A DNA stretch of 64,000 nucleotides from Plantibacter sp. PA-3-X8 (GCF_003856975.1 NZ_CP033107.1:806001-870000); one strand, 5' to 3'; shown: positions 7,873-17,422, counted from the stretch's first letter. Notes: generated from the letters alone by a model not told the origin. Numbers and translations are program-made.

Positions 7873-9390
7873 ATGACGGCCCTGCCGCCGCGACTGGGCG
7901 CCGGCTCGGGCCCGCGTCCGGAGCACCCGGCACCGTCCGCCGCCGGCATCCTGCACCTCGGTCTCGGCAACTTCCACCGAGCACACCAGGCCGTCTACAC
8001 GGCGGCTGCGCTCAGCGCGGGCGGCGATGAATGGGGCATCGTCGGTGTCGCATCCCGGTCCCGAGCGGTCGTCGACGCGATGCGGGCGCAGGATCTCCGC
8101 TACACGGTCGCCGAGATCTCACCCACCGGGGCCTCGTTCTCCGTGCCTGCCGTGCACACCGACGTGTTCGTCGCGGCGGAGGATCCGGAGCGTGTGGTCG
8201 GTACCCTCGCGGACGACCGCATCCGGGTCGTCACGCTGACCGTGACGGAGCACGGCTACAGCGCCTCGCCGTCGACCGGCCTCCTCGATCTGAACGACCC
8301 GCTGATCGCAGCCGACCTCCGGGGAGGTGCCCCACAGACGACCATCGGCCAACTCGCCCGCGGCCTCCAGCGGCGGGCCTCCGGCAGCGGCGCCCCGATC
8401 ACGATCCTGAGCTGCGACAACCTGAGCGAGAACGGCGCTCGCACGGAGGCGCTCGTCCGAGCCTTCCTCTCCGAACTGCGCGGCACCGAGGGCGTGGAAG
8501 CGCTCGCCTACCTCGACAGCGCGGTCGCCTTCCCGTCCAGCATGGTCGACCGCATCGTCCCGGCGACGACCCCGCGACTGCGCGAGCTCGTGGCAGCCCG
8601 GCTCGGCGTCCGGGACGACGCGCCGGTCTCCGCCGAACCGTTCACGATGTGGGCGATCGAGGACCGCTTCGCCGCTGCGCGTCCCGCCTGGGAGGCCGGA
8701 GGCGCCGTGTTCACCGACGAGGTGGGGGCGTACGAGCAGATGAAGGTGCGGCTCCTCAACGGGACGCACTCGCTCATCGCCTACCTCGGTGCGCTCCGCG
8801 GGGTGGCCACGATCTCGGAGTCGATCGCCGACACCGCCGTCGAATCCGCCGCACTGGCGATCCTCCGCGACGAGTACGAACCGTCGGTGCGGTTCCCGTC
8901 CGGCGTCGACGTCCGCACGTATGAGCGGCAGCTCTTCGAACGCTGGGCCAACCACGCCCTCGGGCACCGCACGGCGCAGGTGGGCACCGACGGATCGGTG
9001 AAGCTCCGCCAGCGCATCCCGGAGCCCGCCCTCCGTCTGCTCGAGGCCGGGTCCGTTCCACACCTCATCGCCCTCACGGTCGCGGCCTACCTGTCCTGCA
9101 TCGCCCCGATGCCGGGGTTCGACCCCGGTCCGCACGCGCGCGCCATGGTCGATCCGGCCCGCGAGGAGCTCGCCCGGCTGGCGGACACGTCGACGGACGG
9201 TCGGCACCTCGCGCATCGGGTGATCGCGGAGCTGCACCTCTTCGGGCAGGACCTCGCCGAGCAGCCGACCTTCATCTCGCGGGTCGGTGAACTGATCGAC
9301 ACCATCCGTCGACACGGCGTCGACGCGGCCATCCGCGACAGCATCGCCGCCTCGCAGGCACCCATGACCAGGACAGGAGCCAACCGATGA
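7873..9390 (+). CDS. uxuB: Mannitol dehydrogenase-family protein, probable fructuronate reductase (D-mannonate oxidoreductase)
   Basis: A 505-residue polyol-specific long-chain dehydrogenase. The N-terminal Rossmann fold starts with ILHLGLGNFHRAHQA; SCDNLSENG and MVDRIVPAT follow; the catalytic KxxxxNxxH signature is present as KVRLLNGTH. These enzymes interconvert D-fructuronate and D-mannonate, or fructose and mannitol, using NAD(H). A ManD-type mannonate dehydratase in the same operon favours the fructuronate/mannonate reaction. The start at ATG 7873 has GAGG about nine bases upstream and lies downstream of the promoter. Its stop overlaps the next start by four bases. Confidence 0.88.
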   Translation: MTALPPRLGAGSGPRPEHPAPSAAGILHLGLGNFHRAHQAVYTAAALSAGGDEWGIVGVASRSRAVVDAMRAQDLRYTVAEISPTGASFSVPAVHTDVFVAAEDPERVVGTLADDRIRVVTLTVTEHGYSASPSTGLLDLNDPLIAADLRGGAPQTTIGQLARGLQRRASGSGAPITILSCDNLSENGARTEALVRAFLSELRGTEGVEALAYLDSAVAFPSSMVDRIVPATTPRLRELVAARLGVRDDAPVSAEPFTMWAIEDRFAAARPAWEAGGAVFTDEVGAYEQMKVRLLNGTHSLIAYLGALRGVATISESIADTAVESAALAILRDEYEPSVRFPSGVDVRTYERQLFERWANHALGHRTAQVGTDGSVKLRQRIPEPALRLLEAGSVPHLIALTVAAYLSCIAPMPGFDPGPHARAMVDPAREELARLADTSTDGRHLAHRVIAELHLFGQDLAEQPTFISRVGELIDTIRRHGVDAAIRDSIAASQAPMTRTGANR

Positions 9391-10391
9391 AGACGCTCGC
9401 GATCCACGGCGCGGAGGACATCCGCTGGGAGGATGCCCCCACCCCGGAACCACGCGACGGCGAGGTCCGCCTCCGGGTGCGGTACGTCGGTATCTGCGGC
9501 TCCGACCTGCACTACTACTTCAACGGGGCGAACGGCGAGTACGTCATCCGCGAATCGCTCACCCCCGGCCACGAGCTCTCGGCCGTCGTCGACGTGGACC
9601 CCTCCGGGCGGCTCGCCCCCGGCACCCGGGTCACCGTGCACCCGGCGCGATACGGCCCGAGCCTGCAGGGGCTCGAGGACCGCCCACACCTGCGACCCGG
9701 CGGCGACTACCTCGGGAGCGCGGCGGCGGACCCGCACCGACAGGGTGGGGCCTCGGAGTACCTGATCGTCGAACACTCGATGGTGCGCGTCCTGCCCGAC
9801 GGGCTCCCGCTCGAGCGGGCGGCGCTCGCCGAACCCCTCGCGGTCGCCATGCACGCGGTCGGGCTGGCCGGCGACGTGCGCGGTGCGCGGGTCCTCGTCA
9901 TCGGTGCAGGGCCCATCGGTCTGCTCGTGATCGCCGCGGCCGCCCGGGCCGGTGCAGCGAGGATCGCGGCGAGCGACATGCGCGAACAGGCACTGGAACG
10001 CGCCGCGACCGTCGGAGCCGGTGAGCTCCTCCTCGTGGGTCGCGACGCTGTCGCCGACGAGTCCTACGACGTCGTCTTCGAATGCTCCGGCGCACCGGTC
10101 GCCCTGACCCAGGCGGTTCGTGCCGCGAAACGAGGCGGGTCGATCGTCCAGGTCGGCATGCTCCCCGACGCCGACAGCCCGATCAACCTCGCCCCCATGC
10201 TCGCCAAGGAGCTCACCATCCGCGGTGCGTTCCGCTTCTCCACCGAGATCGACGACGCGATCGCGTTCCTCGCCGAGGGCGATCTCCTCGACGCCGTCGT
10301 GACCCAGGTCATCCCAGCCGAGCAGGCGGTCGACGCCTTCGCCGTCGCTCGGGACTCATCCCGCTCGGCGAAGGTGCTCCTCGCCTTCTGA
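9387..10391 (+). CDS. Zinc-dependent alcohol dehydrogenase, L-idonate/gulonate 5-dehydrogenase type
   Basis: A 334-residue medium-chain dehydrogenase. It has the catalytic zinc ligands in CGSDLHYYF, the HE of PGHELSAVVD and a later glutamate, and a nucleotide site VLVIGAGPIG. The GICGSDLHYYFNG block matches L-idonate 5-dehydrogenases and RspB-like proteins. The four-cysteine structural zinc lobe usual for the family appears absent: the segment after VTVHPARYG has no cysteines. It probably oxidises an aldonate such as L-idonate or L-gulonate to a keto acid that feeds the mannonate/fructuronate steps. AGGAG precedes the ATG. Confidence 0.87.
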   Translation: MKTLAIHGAEDIRWEDAPTPEPRDGEVRLRVRYVGICGSDLHYYFNGANGEYVIRESLTPGHELSAVVDVDPSGRLAPGTRVTVHPARYGPSLQGLEDRPHLRPGGDYLGSAAADPHRQGGASEYLIVEHSMVRVLPDGLPLERAALAEPLAVAMHAVGLAGDVRGARVLVIGAGPIGLLVIAAAARAGAARIAASDMREQALERAATVGAGELLLVGRDAVADESYDVVFECSGAPVALTQAVRAAKRGGSIVQVGMLPDADSPINLAPMLAKELTIRGAFRFSTEIDDAIAFLAEGDLLDAVVTQVIPAEQAVDAFAVARDSSRSAKVLLAF

Positions 10392-10454
10392 GCCACCCAC
10401 CGCACACTCCCACCCCCACTTCCGCTGCATCCCGTAGGTCCGAAGGAGTACCTC

Positions 10455-11846
10455 ATGTCAGAACCCAAGTCGTCCGTCGCCACCGGCGACCCCACCGCGA
10501 ACCGATCCGTCCGCGACCTCGTCCGGGCCGCCATCTCCGGGTGGCTCGGCACCGCGCTCGAGTTCATGGACTACCAGCTCTACTCGCTGGCCGCCGCGCT
10601 CGTGTTCGCCGACCTCTTCTTCTCCAACGAGGACCCGGCCATGGCCGTCGTCGCCGCGATGGCGACGTACGGGGTCGGCTACGTCGCCCGTCCGGTCGGC
10701 GCGTTCTTCTTCGCCCGGCTCGGCGACAAGACCGGCCGGACCAAGGTCCTCTTCTACACGATCCTGCTCATGGGCCTGTCGACGACGCTCATCGGATTCC
10801 TGCCGACCTACTCGCAGGTCGGCATCCTCGCGCCGATCCTGCTGGTCCTCCTGCGGATCGCGCAGGGCTTCGGAGCCGGTGCCGAGATCTCGGGCGCCGG
10901 CGTCATGCTCGCTGAGTACGCCCCGGCCAAGCGACGCGGCATCATCGCGTCGCTCGTGGCGCTCGGGACCAACTGCGGCACCCTGCTCGCCTCCGCGCTG
11001 TGGGCCGGTCTGCTCCTGGCGTTCAGCGAGGACGAGGTCATCGCCTGGGCCTGGCGCATCCCGTTCATCGGCAGCGTCGTGATCATGCTCTTCGCGGTCT
11101 GGGTCCGCTTCAACCTCAAGGAGAGCCCGGTCTTCGAGGAGCGCGACGACGTCGTCGACGGCAAGGCGCTCACCAAGCAGGAGACGATCGCCCTCGCGAC
11201 CGAGACCGGCAACCTCCGCACGCTCGAGGCCATGAACCGCAAGCCGATCAAGGCGTTCAGCATCGCGCTCCTGCTGCGGTTCGGTCAGGCCGGCAACTCG
11301 GGACTCGTCCAGACGTACCTCATCAGCTACATCACCGTCGTCCTGCTGCTGGACCGGTCGATCGGTGTGAACGCCGTCATCGTCTCCTCGCTCGTCGCCT
11401 TCATCACCGTGCCGCTCTCCGGTTGGCTCGGTGACCGGTACGGACGGAAGCGCATGTACATGGTGTGGGCGATCATCGCGCTCATCATCATCGTCCCGAC
11501 CATGCTCATGATCCACAGCAAGGACACCGTCCAGGTGTTCGTCGGCTACGTCGTCCTGCACAACCTGGCCGTGATGAGCTTCGCGTCGCTCGAGAACCTG
11601 ACCCTGCCGGAGCTGTTCGGCGCGCGGAACCGCTACACCTACACCGCGATGGCCCGGGAGATCGCTGCGATCGTCGCGACCGGCGCTGGCCCCGTCATCG
11701 CCGCCGCCTGGGTGTCCGCCGCCACCGGTTCGTTCATCCCGATCATCATCATGCTCGGCGTCTTCACCCTCTGCGCCCTGGTCGCGTCCATCTGGATGCC
11801 CGAGGTCGCCGGTCGGGACCTCACCGACCCGCGCGACGCCATCTGA
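10455..11846 (+). CDS. MFS transporter, metabolite:H+ symporter (MHS) family
   Basis: A 463-residue permease with twelve hydrophobic segments and the MHS hallmarks: GTALEFMDYQLYS near the N-terminus, GAFFFARLGDKTGRTK in loop 2-3, RIAQGFGAGAEISGA in helix 4 and GWLGDRYGRKR in loop 8-9. It most likely brings the aldonate or uronate substrate of the operon into the cell with protons. AAGGAG lies nine bases before the ATG. Position between the two dehydrogenases and the dehydratase supports the substrate guess. Confidence 0.9.
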   Translation: MSEPKSSVATGDPTANRSVRDLVRAAISGWLGTALEFMDYQLYSLAAALVFADLFFSNEDPAMAVVAAMATYGVGYVARPVGAFFFARLGDKTGRTKVLFYTILLMGLSTTLIGFLPTYSQVGILAPILLVLLRIAQGFGAGAEISGAGVMLAEYAPAKRRGIIASLVALGTNCGTLLASALWAGLLLAFSEDEVIAWAWRIPFIGSVVIMLFAVWVRFNLKESPVFEERDDVVDGKALTKQETIALATETGNLRTLEAMNRKPIKAFSIALLLRFGQAGNSGLVQTYLISYITVVLLLDRSIGVNAVIVSSLVAFITVPLSGWLGDRYGRKRMYMVWAIIALIIIVPTMLMIHSKDTVQVFVGYVVLHNLAVMSFASLENLTLPELFGARNRYTYTAMAREIAAIVATGAGPVIAAAWVSAATGSFIPIIIMLGVFTLCALVASIWMPEVAGRDLTDPRDAI

Positions 11847-11876
11847 CCGGCATCCGACCTCCTCGAAAGGAACCTC

Positions 11877-13118
11877 ATGAGCATCGAACGCGCGGACGTC
11901 ATCGTGACGAGTCCCGGCCGGAACTTCGTCACCCTGAAGATCACCACCAGCGACGGCGTCGTGGGCTGGGGCGACGCGACCCTCAACGGGCGCGAACTCG
12001 CCGTCGCTTCGTACCTCGGCGACCACGTCGCGTCGATACTGATCGGTCGCGACGAGGACCGCATCGAGGACACCTGGCAGTACCTGTACCGCGGACCGTA
12101 CTGGCGGCGCGGCCCCGTCACGATGGCGGCCATCGCCGCGGTGGACATGGCGCTCTGGGACATCAAGGCCAAGAAGGCCGGGGTGCCGTTGTACCAGCTG
12201 CTCGGCGGCGCGAGTCGATCGGGGATCCGGGCGTACGCCCACGCCTCGGGGACGGACTACCAGGCGCTCGCCAACGCGATCACCGGGTACCAGGAGCTCG
12301 GGTTCACCGCGGTGCGCGTCCAGACCGGTGTGCCGGGGCTCGGGCAGGTCTACGGGGTGTCCGCCTCGGGGCCCGGCGTCCGCTACGACTACGAGCCGGC
12401 GAAGCGCGCGGCGGACGGCTCGGCAGCCACGGCACCGACCGAGGAGTCCTGGGACACTGCCGGCTACCTCGCGCACATGCCGGGCGTCTTCGAACGGATC
12501 CGCGAGGACTTCGGGACGGGCCTCCGGATCCTGCATGACGGACACCACCGCATGTCGCCGATCGAGGCTGCCCGGTTCGCGAAGGACATCGAGCCGTACA
12601 AGCTCTTCTGGCTCGAGGACTGCACACCGGGGGAGGACCAGACCGCCCTGCGACTCGTCCGCCAGCACTCGACCACGCCGCTGGCCATCGGCGAGGTCTT
12701 CAACTCGGTGTACGACTACCAGACCCTCATCACCGAGCGCCTCATCGACTACGTCCGCTCGGCGGTGACGCACACCGGTGGCATCACGGCGATGAAGAAA
12801 CTGCTCGACTTCGCGGCGATCTACGGGATCCGTTCCGGCATCCACGGCCCCACCGACATCTCGCCCATCGGGATGGCCGCAGCGCTGCACCTCGACCTCG
12901 CGATCCACAACTTCGGGATCCAGGAGTACATGCCGCACAACGAGCAGACCCTCGAGGTGTTCCAGACCTCCTTCACCTTCGACGACGGCTTCCTGCACCC
13001 CGGCGAGCAGCCCGGCCTCGGCGTCGAACTCGACGAGGACGCGGCCGCCGCGTTCGAGTACACGAAGGCGTACCTGCCGGTGAACCGGCTGACGGACGGC
13101 ACCGTCCACGACTGGTGA
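11877..13118 (+). CDS. manD: D-mannonate dehydratase, ManD/RspA type (enolase superfamily)
   Basis: A 413-residue enolase-superfamily enzyme. The N-terminal capping domain ([20 protein letters not shown]) is followed by a barrel with the characteristic VRVQTGVPG loop, [18 protein letters not shown] and AIGEVF motifs that supply the metal ligands, and a C-terminal HNFGIQEY block. ManD enzymes convert D-mannonate to 2-keto-3-deoxy-D-gluconate; some relatives act weakly or on D-gluconate. It ends the operon. No KDG kinase or aldolase is present nearby, so the product must be handled elsewhere in the genome. AAAGGA precedes the ATG. Confidence 0.9.
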   Translation: MSIERADVIVTSPGRNFVTLKITTSDGVVGWGDATLNGRELAVASYLGDHVASILIGRDEDRIEDTWQYLYRGPYWRRGPVTMAAIAAVDMALWDIKAKKAGVPLYQLLGGASRSGIRAYAHASGTDYQALANAITGYQELGFTAVRVQTGVPGLGQVYGVSASGPGVRYDYEPAKRAADGSAATAPTEESWDTAGYLAHMPGVFERIREDFGTGLRILHDGHHRMSPIEAARFAKDIEPYKLFWLEDCTPGEDQTALRLVRQHSTTPLAIGEVFNSVYDYQTLITERLIDYVRSAVTHTGGITAMKKLLDFAAIYGIRSGIHGPTDISPIGMAAALHLDLAIHNFGIQEYMPHNEQTLEVFQTSFTFDDGFLHPGEQPGLGVELDEDAAAAFEYTKAYLPVNRLTDGTVHDW

Positions 13119-13281
13119 GCGGCGGCGGCGGTGGCATCTGGTGCTCCGCGGCTGTGAGGTGAGATGATGCGGTGCTGCCTCGAACGCGTGCGGTCCTCCG
13201 CCACGTCCGTCCCGATGCGCGAGGCGCTGCGGGTTCCGGGACGGCAGCTCCTCCCTGCGACCCGGAATCGAAGGATGCCCG

Positions 13282-14370
13282 GTGCACGAGGACCCGACCG
13301 TCGGCGCGGCCGACACCGCTGAACCAGTCACCCGAGGCGGCAGCGTCGCCCCCGTCGCTTCGCCGTCGCACCGACTGCGTCCGGTCGCGTTCGGCGGTGT
13401 CATCGCCGCCACGGTCGTCGTCGCCGCGGCCTGGGTGGTCGGCGCGTCGGTGTCGCTGACGGCGGCCACGGCACCGTCGGTGATGCTGCAGCCGTACCTC
13501 GACGCACTGGAGGACGGGCACCTCGAACGGGCGGTCGCGATGGACGGCACCGCTGCCGCCGCCGCCGAACTCGGCTACAGCGCCGACCTCCTGACCGATG
13601 AGCGGTACGCGCTCGCGACCGACCGCCCGACGGCTTATCGCGTCGGAGCGACCCGGACCGAGAACGGGGTCGCCACGGTCGACGTCGCGTTCGAGCGCGG
13701 CGGTGAACGACAGACCACGGCGTTCACGCTGCGCTCACAGCCGTCCGGCTTCCTGTGGTTCAGCGCGTGGCGCATCGAACCGGCGAGCCTGCCGACCATC
13801 ACGGTGCCCACGGTCAGGTTCGGTGCGCTGGACCTCTCCGTCGGAGGCGAGCACGTGGGCACGGTGGATGAGACGACGGTCTACGTCGTCGGACCGGGGA
13901 AGTACGACATCGCGGCCGACTCGACCACCGGCTTCTTCGACTTCGAGGTGCCCAGCGTGGAGGCCGAGTGGGACGGCAGGCCGACGGCGTATCTGTACCC
14001 GACGCTGACGGCGCTCGGGCAGGAGGGGGCGACCGCTGCGGTCCACGCGTACGTGGACGCCTGCATCGCATCGACGTCCTATGAACCCGAGGGCTGCTCC
14101 ATCGCGATCGACAATTCGGAGGGCGACGAGATGTCGGGCGTCACCTGGCTGTTGACCCGTGGTCCCGAGTTCGAGTTCTCGGAGTACTCCGCGACGGCGG
14201 GGTTCCTCGTGACCACCACCCGTCGGGGTAGTGCCGACTTCCTCGCCGCGTTCGCCTCGGCGTCGGGCGAATACGGCATCGTGACCGCGGAGGACTGCGA
14301 GGTGTGGGTGGACGGTGCCGTCGTGTTGTCGACCGACGGCACGTGGACCTTCGACCCGTACACCTGGTGA
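13282..14370 (+). CDS. Membrane-anchored hypothetical protein
   Basis: 362 residues from a GTG with AAGGAT upstream. One transmembrane helix (about residues 37-57, FGGVIAATVVVAAAWVVGA) follows a roughly 30-residue cytoplasmic tail, so about 300 residues face outside. The first extracytoplasmic part (LQPYLDALEDGHLERAVAMDG through LGYSADLLTDERY) resembles DUF4878-like or NTF2-like lipoprotein segments; two cysteines (DACIASTSYEPEGC) may form a disulphide. No enzyme motif is seen. I do not recognise the family. Confidence 0.75.
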   Translation: MHEDPTVGAADTAEPVTRGGSVAPVASPSHRLRPVAFGGVIAATVVVAAAWVVGASVSLTAATAPSVMLQPYLDALEDGHLERAVAMDGTAAAAAELGYSADLLTDERYALATDRPTAYRVGATRTENGVATVDVAFERGGERQTTAFTLRSQPSGFLWFSAWRIEPASLPTITVPTVRFGALDLSVGGEHVGTVDETTVYVVGPGKYDIAADSTTGFFDFEVPSVEAEWDGRPTAYLYPTLTALGQEGATAAVHAYVDACIASTSYEPEGCSIAIDNSEGDEMSGVTWLLTRGPEFEFSEYSATAGFLVTTTRRGSADFLAAFASASGEYGIVTAEDCEVWVDGAVVLSTDGTWTFDPYTW

Positions 14371-14410
14371 GCGTGGGCGATGTCATGCACCAGATGAGGG
14401 GTGGGGACGC

Positions 14411-14923
14411 GTGAAGTACGTTCCAGCGTTCGGCCTGAAGGCGCAGGTGTTCATGCTCTGTGTGGCGCCGCTCTTCCTCTTCCTGGTGACTCCGAAGGAC
14501 AAACTCGCGTCCGCCGGACCGGTCCTGGCCGTGGCCTTCGTCGTGCTTGCAGCGGCGGCATGGACCACACTCGTCGTGACGGCACACCGGATCGTCGTGC
14601 TCGATGAGCACCTGGTGGTGTACACGGCCTTCCGCTCTCGCGTCGTCCGTATCGACGACGTCAGCTCGATCGGACCGAACTGGAGACCTCAGAGCTTCCG
14701 CATCGCTCTGAGGGATGGTCCGAGCATCAGGGGCCACTGCCGCAACGGCTACGCCGCGTTCGCGGAGGACCTGACGACCGGACACCCGTCGATCGAGTTC
14801 CGATACTCCATGCTGAAGCCGAAGACCGATCAGTTCATGGAATCGGGCTACTCGGAGCTGACGGAGGACGAACGTCGCGAAGCCGAGGCCCTCGTCCTGG
14901 CCGCCCAGTCGGCCGCGAGCTGA
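14411..14923 (+). CDS. Small membrane protein with PH-like domain
   Basis: 170 residues from a GTG with a G-rich GAGGGG upstream. Two hydrophobic segments (about 11-28 and 36-56) are followed by a soluble tail with alternating strands (HRIVVLDEHLVVYTAFRSRVVRIDDVSSI) that recalls bacterial PH-like membrane proteins. Function unknown. It lies 40 bases after the previous gene and 30 bases before the EamA permease on the same strand, so the three could be co-transcribed. Confidence 0.72.
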   Translation: MKYVPAFGLKAQVFMLCVAPLFLFLVTPKDKLASAGPVLAVAFVVLAAAAWTTLVVTAHRIVVLDEHLVVYTAFRSRVVRIDDVSSIGPNWRPQSFRIALRDGPSIRGHCRNGYAAFAEDLTTGHPSIEFRYSMLKPKTDQFMESGYSELTEDERREAEALVLAAQSAAS

Positions 14924-14953
14924 GCTGCCCGCGCGACGATAGGGTGAGGACCC

Positions 14954-15859
14954 GTGACGGCCGCCCTTCCCCCTGAGCATCGCGAGACGACGCCCCGCGG
15001 GGTCCTCGTCTCCGTCGTCGCCTCGTTCCTGTTCGCGGCGCTGTTCTTCCTGCCACCGCTGCTGGAGCCGTTCGGGGCGAACGAGATCTTCGCCTGGCGC
15101 GTGATCGCGACGGTGCCGGTGCTGGCGACGCTCATCGTCGTGTTCGGGTGGTGGCGGGACGTCCGCGACATCGCGGTCCGTCTCGTGCGTCGTCCGCTCC
15201 TCGTCCTCGTGGTCGTCCTCGACGGGCTCCTGTTGTCCCTGCAGCTGTGGCTCTTCGGTTGGGCACCGCAGACGGGGCACGGGCTGGAACTCGCGCTCGG
15301 CTACCTGCTGATGCCACTGGCGATGGTCGTGGTCGGCGTCGTCCTGCATCGGGAGCGACTCGCACCGCTCCGGATCGCTGCGGTCGCTGCAGCCGCCATC
15401 GGCGTCACCGCCGCGATCGTCGTGGCCGGTGGGCTGTCCTGGGCGACCATCGCGGTCGCGGTCGGCTACCCGGTGTACTTCGCGATCCGGCGCCGAGCCG
15501 GGCTCGACTCCATCGGTGCGTTCTGCTTCGAGCTGGCGGTCCTCGTCCCCGTCGCGATCGTGCTGGCGCTGCAACCGGCCTCACTCGCCGTCCTGGCCGC
15601 GCACCCGCAGCTGGGCTGGGGGATCGTGCTCCTCGGGGTGATCGGTGGCGTCGCCCTCGTGCTGTACCTCGTCGCGAGTCGCCTGCTGTCGTTCGGCGTC
15701 TTCGGACTGCTCAGCTACCTGGAACCGGTGCTACTGGTCCTCGTGGCGGTCCTCCTCCTCGGCGAATCACTGACGCTCGCCGACGGGTTCGTCTACGGCC
15801 CGATCGTCGTCGCGCTCATCCTGCTGGGGCTCGAGACCTCGCGCCGGTCACCGCGCTGA
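14954..15859 (+). CDS. EamA/RarD-family membrane transporter
   Basis: About 301 residues with ten hydrophobic segments in two repeats of five, the drug/metabolite transporter layout. RarD-like features are FFLPPLLEPFGANEIFAWRV near the N-terminus and LSYLEPVLLVLVAVLLLGE in the second repeat, which is the EamA signature region. Such proteins export or import small metabolites; RarD was named from chloramphenicol sensitivity. A GTG start with GGTGAGG upstream is used. Confidence 0.85.
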   Translation: MTAALPPEHRETTPRGVLVSVVASFLFAALFFLPPLLEPFGANEIFAWRVIATVPVLATLIVVFGWWRDVRDIAVRLVRRPLLVLVVVLDGLLLSLQLWLFGWAPQTGHGLELALGYLLMPLAMVVVGVVLHRERLAPLRIAAVAAAAIGVTAAIVVAGGLSWATIAVAVGYPVYFAIRRRAGLDSIGAFCFELAVLVPVAIVLALQPASLAVLAAHPQLGWGIVLLGVIGGVALVLYLVASRLLSFGVFGLLSYLEPVLLVLVAVLLLGESLTLADGFVYGPIVVALILLGLETSRRSPR

Positions 15860-15945
15860 CCGTCCTCCCACCGCACGGCGCGTCGCCGTGAACCTGTGAA
15901 GTCAAGCCTCGTGGACCGGTCCGTGCGCCGACGTAGCCTGAGGTC

Positions 15946-16245
15946 ATGGTCACGAAGCATGCTCCAGCAGTGTCGCTCGAGCCGTCCTTTCCCTCGCAGC
16001 ACGATGTGTCTCCAGCGCGAGACTCGTCCGAACGGCACCACGTCGTCCCGATCGGTGCCCGGCAATGGCGGATCTCGAACGACGCCGATCCCTCCTCACC
16101 CGAATGTTGTCTCGCATACGTCGAGGCACAGGGCGCCGGTTACGACGTCCTCATCGTGGCGCCCAGCCCGCCTGAATGGCTGCATGTGGACACCTTCGAC
16201 GAGGCCAAGCGCGCCGCGATCCGACGGCCGTCGCCGCAGCTCTGA
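15946..16245 (+). CDS. Small hypothetical protein
   Basis: 99 residues from an ATG with GAGGTC upstream. The middle (HHVVPIGARQWRISNDADP, then LAYVEAQGAGYDVLIVAP) could form a small strand-rich domain related to short actinobacterial proteins of unknown role. No motif or neighbour indicates a function. It ends 15 bases before an intergenic inverted repeat that could terminate it. Confidence 0.55.
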   Translation: MVTKHAPAVSLEPSFPSQHDVSPARDSSERHHVVPIGARQWRISNDADPSSPECCLAYVEAQGAGYDVLIVAPSPPEWLHVDTFDEAKRAAIRRPSPQL

Positions 16246-16260
16246 GTCGCTCCACCGGCA

Positions 16261-16318
16261 TTCATTCGCCCATTCTTGGGCGACGGAGTGCTGGTTCGCC
16301 CAAGAATGGGCGAACGAA
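16261..16318. repeat. Intergenic two-arm inverted repeat, copy A
   Basis: Arms at 16261-16283 and 16296-16318 are reverse complements over 23 bases with one mismatch, separated by 12 bases. Each arm is itself a short palindrome (TTCGCCCA...TGGGCGA), so two small hairpins or one long hairpin can form. It lies between convergent genes and could terminate both. Related elements occur at 25429-25486 and 41611-41664. Confidence 0.85.
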
Positions 16319-16323
16319 GAGGG

Positions 16324-17346
16324 TCAGACGCTCCCGCGACGCACGATCGACGTGGGGACGAACGAGCCGACAGGCGAGATCGTCTCACCCCGGAGCTGCG
16401 CGAGGAGCACCTCCGCCGCGCGCTGACCGACGGCCGCCGCCGGCTGGTGGACGGTGGTGAGGGGCGGGTGGCAACGGAGCGCCCACGCCGAGTCGTCGAA
16501 GCCGACGACCGACACGTCCTCCGGCACATTCCGCCCCGCCGCACGGAGGGCTTCGAGTGCTCCGGCCGCGACGGCGTCCGAAGCCGCGAACACGCCGTCG
16601 ACGGCCGGCTCCCGGCGGAGCAGCTCCGACATGCCGGCGAAGCCGTCCTGGTGCGAGTACAGCGGGACCTCCACGACGAGTCGTTCGTCGAAGCGGTCGC
16701 CGAGCGCATCGCGGAATCCGGCGAGTCGGTCTGAGCCGGAGTCCCGGTCGAGGGCTGCCGCGATCATGCCGATGTGCCGTCGGCCGGCGCCGATCAACTC
16801 ACCGGTGATGTCGACCGACGCCGACCGGTTGTCGATCCCGACGAAGGGGAGCTCACGGAGGTCGGGCGGGTGGCCGACGAAGGTCGCGGGGAGACCGAGG
16901 CGCTCGATGACGCGCGTGATCGGGTCGTTCTGGCGAGCGGAGACCATGATCACCCCGTCGACGAAGCCGCCCGAGAGGTACCGGGTGATGCGGTCGGTGT
17001 CGCGCTCGGAGTCGACGACCAGGCAGACGAGCTGGTGGTCGGCCTGTGACAGGGCCTCGTTCGCCCCGAGCAGGATGTTGCCGATGTTGGGGTCGTCGAC
17101 GAACAGGCTGTGCGGCTCGTGGACGACGAACCCGACGGCCTGGGTGCGCTGCATGACGAGGTTCCGGGCGGCCGTGTTCGGCACGTAGCCGACCTTCTCG
17201 ATGGCGGCCTCGATCGCCTCGCGCGCTTCAGCGGACACGTAGCGCTCGCCGTTGACGACCCGGCTGACCGTGCCCCGGGAGACGCCGGCCTCGACGGCGA
17301 CATCGTGCACCGTCGCTCGTTTGCGTCGGGTCGGCGGAGGGGTCAC
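16324..17346 (-). CDS. LacI-family regulator of the galactoside operon
   Basis: A 340-residue LacI-type repressor: helix-turn-helix ATVHDVAVEAGVSRGTVSRV near the N-terminus, YVPNTAARNLVMQRT hinge, and a sugar-binding sensor domain (AVGFVVHEPHSLF, DGVIMVSARQ, VFAASDAVAAGALEAL, VSVVGFDDS). It starts at a GTG with GGTGGAG upstream. It is divergent from the beta-galactosidase operon, whose leader has two nearly identical LacI-type operators; repression relieved by a galactoside or galactose is the likely mode. Confidence 0.93.
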   Translation of the reverse strand: MTPPPTRRKRATVHDVAVEAGVSRGTVSRVVNGERYVSAEAREAIEAAIEKVGYVPNTAARNLVMQRTQAVGFVVHEPHSLFVDDPNIGNILLGANEALSQADHQLVCLVVDSERDTDRITRYLSGGFVDGVIMVSARQNDPITRVIERLGLPATFVGHPPDLRELPFVGIDNRSASVDITGELIGAGRRHIGMIAAALDRDSGSDRLAGFRDALGDRFDERLVVEVPLYSHQDGFAGMSELLRREPAVDGVFAASDAVAAGALEALRAAGRNVPEDVSVVGFDDSAWALRCHPPLTTVHQPAAAVGQRAAEVLLAQLRGETISPVGSFVPTSIVRRGSV

Positions 17347-17392
17347 GGCTCCACCCTAGCGCCGGTCCGGGCGGCCTTCGGCGGGCTCCGTG

Positions 17393-17422
17393 TTGACAGA
17401 TTCAGAAACGCACGCCTACTCT
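17393..17422 (+). promoter_or_regulatory. Promoter of the galactoside operon
   Basis: TTGACA at 17393-17398 is a consensus -35. TACTCT at 17417-17422 with 18-bp spacing is a plausible -10. Transcription would start inside the first operator, which fits repression by steric block. Confidence 0.6.

Noticed and set aside
13233-13272. TTCCGGG/CCCGGAA dyad before the membrane-anchored hypothetical gene
   Set aside because: Only seven paired bases with a long loop; too weak in GC-rich DNA to call a site.
10458-13550. A 1030-residue open frame on the minus strand opposite the MHS transporter and ManD genes
   Set aside because: Antisense shadow of high-GC codon bias. The translation is rich in Arg, Asp, Glu and His with no domain, and both plus-strand genes have clear motifs and ribosome binding sites.
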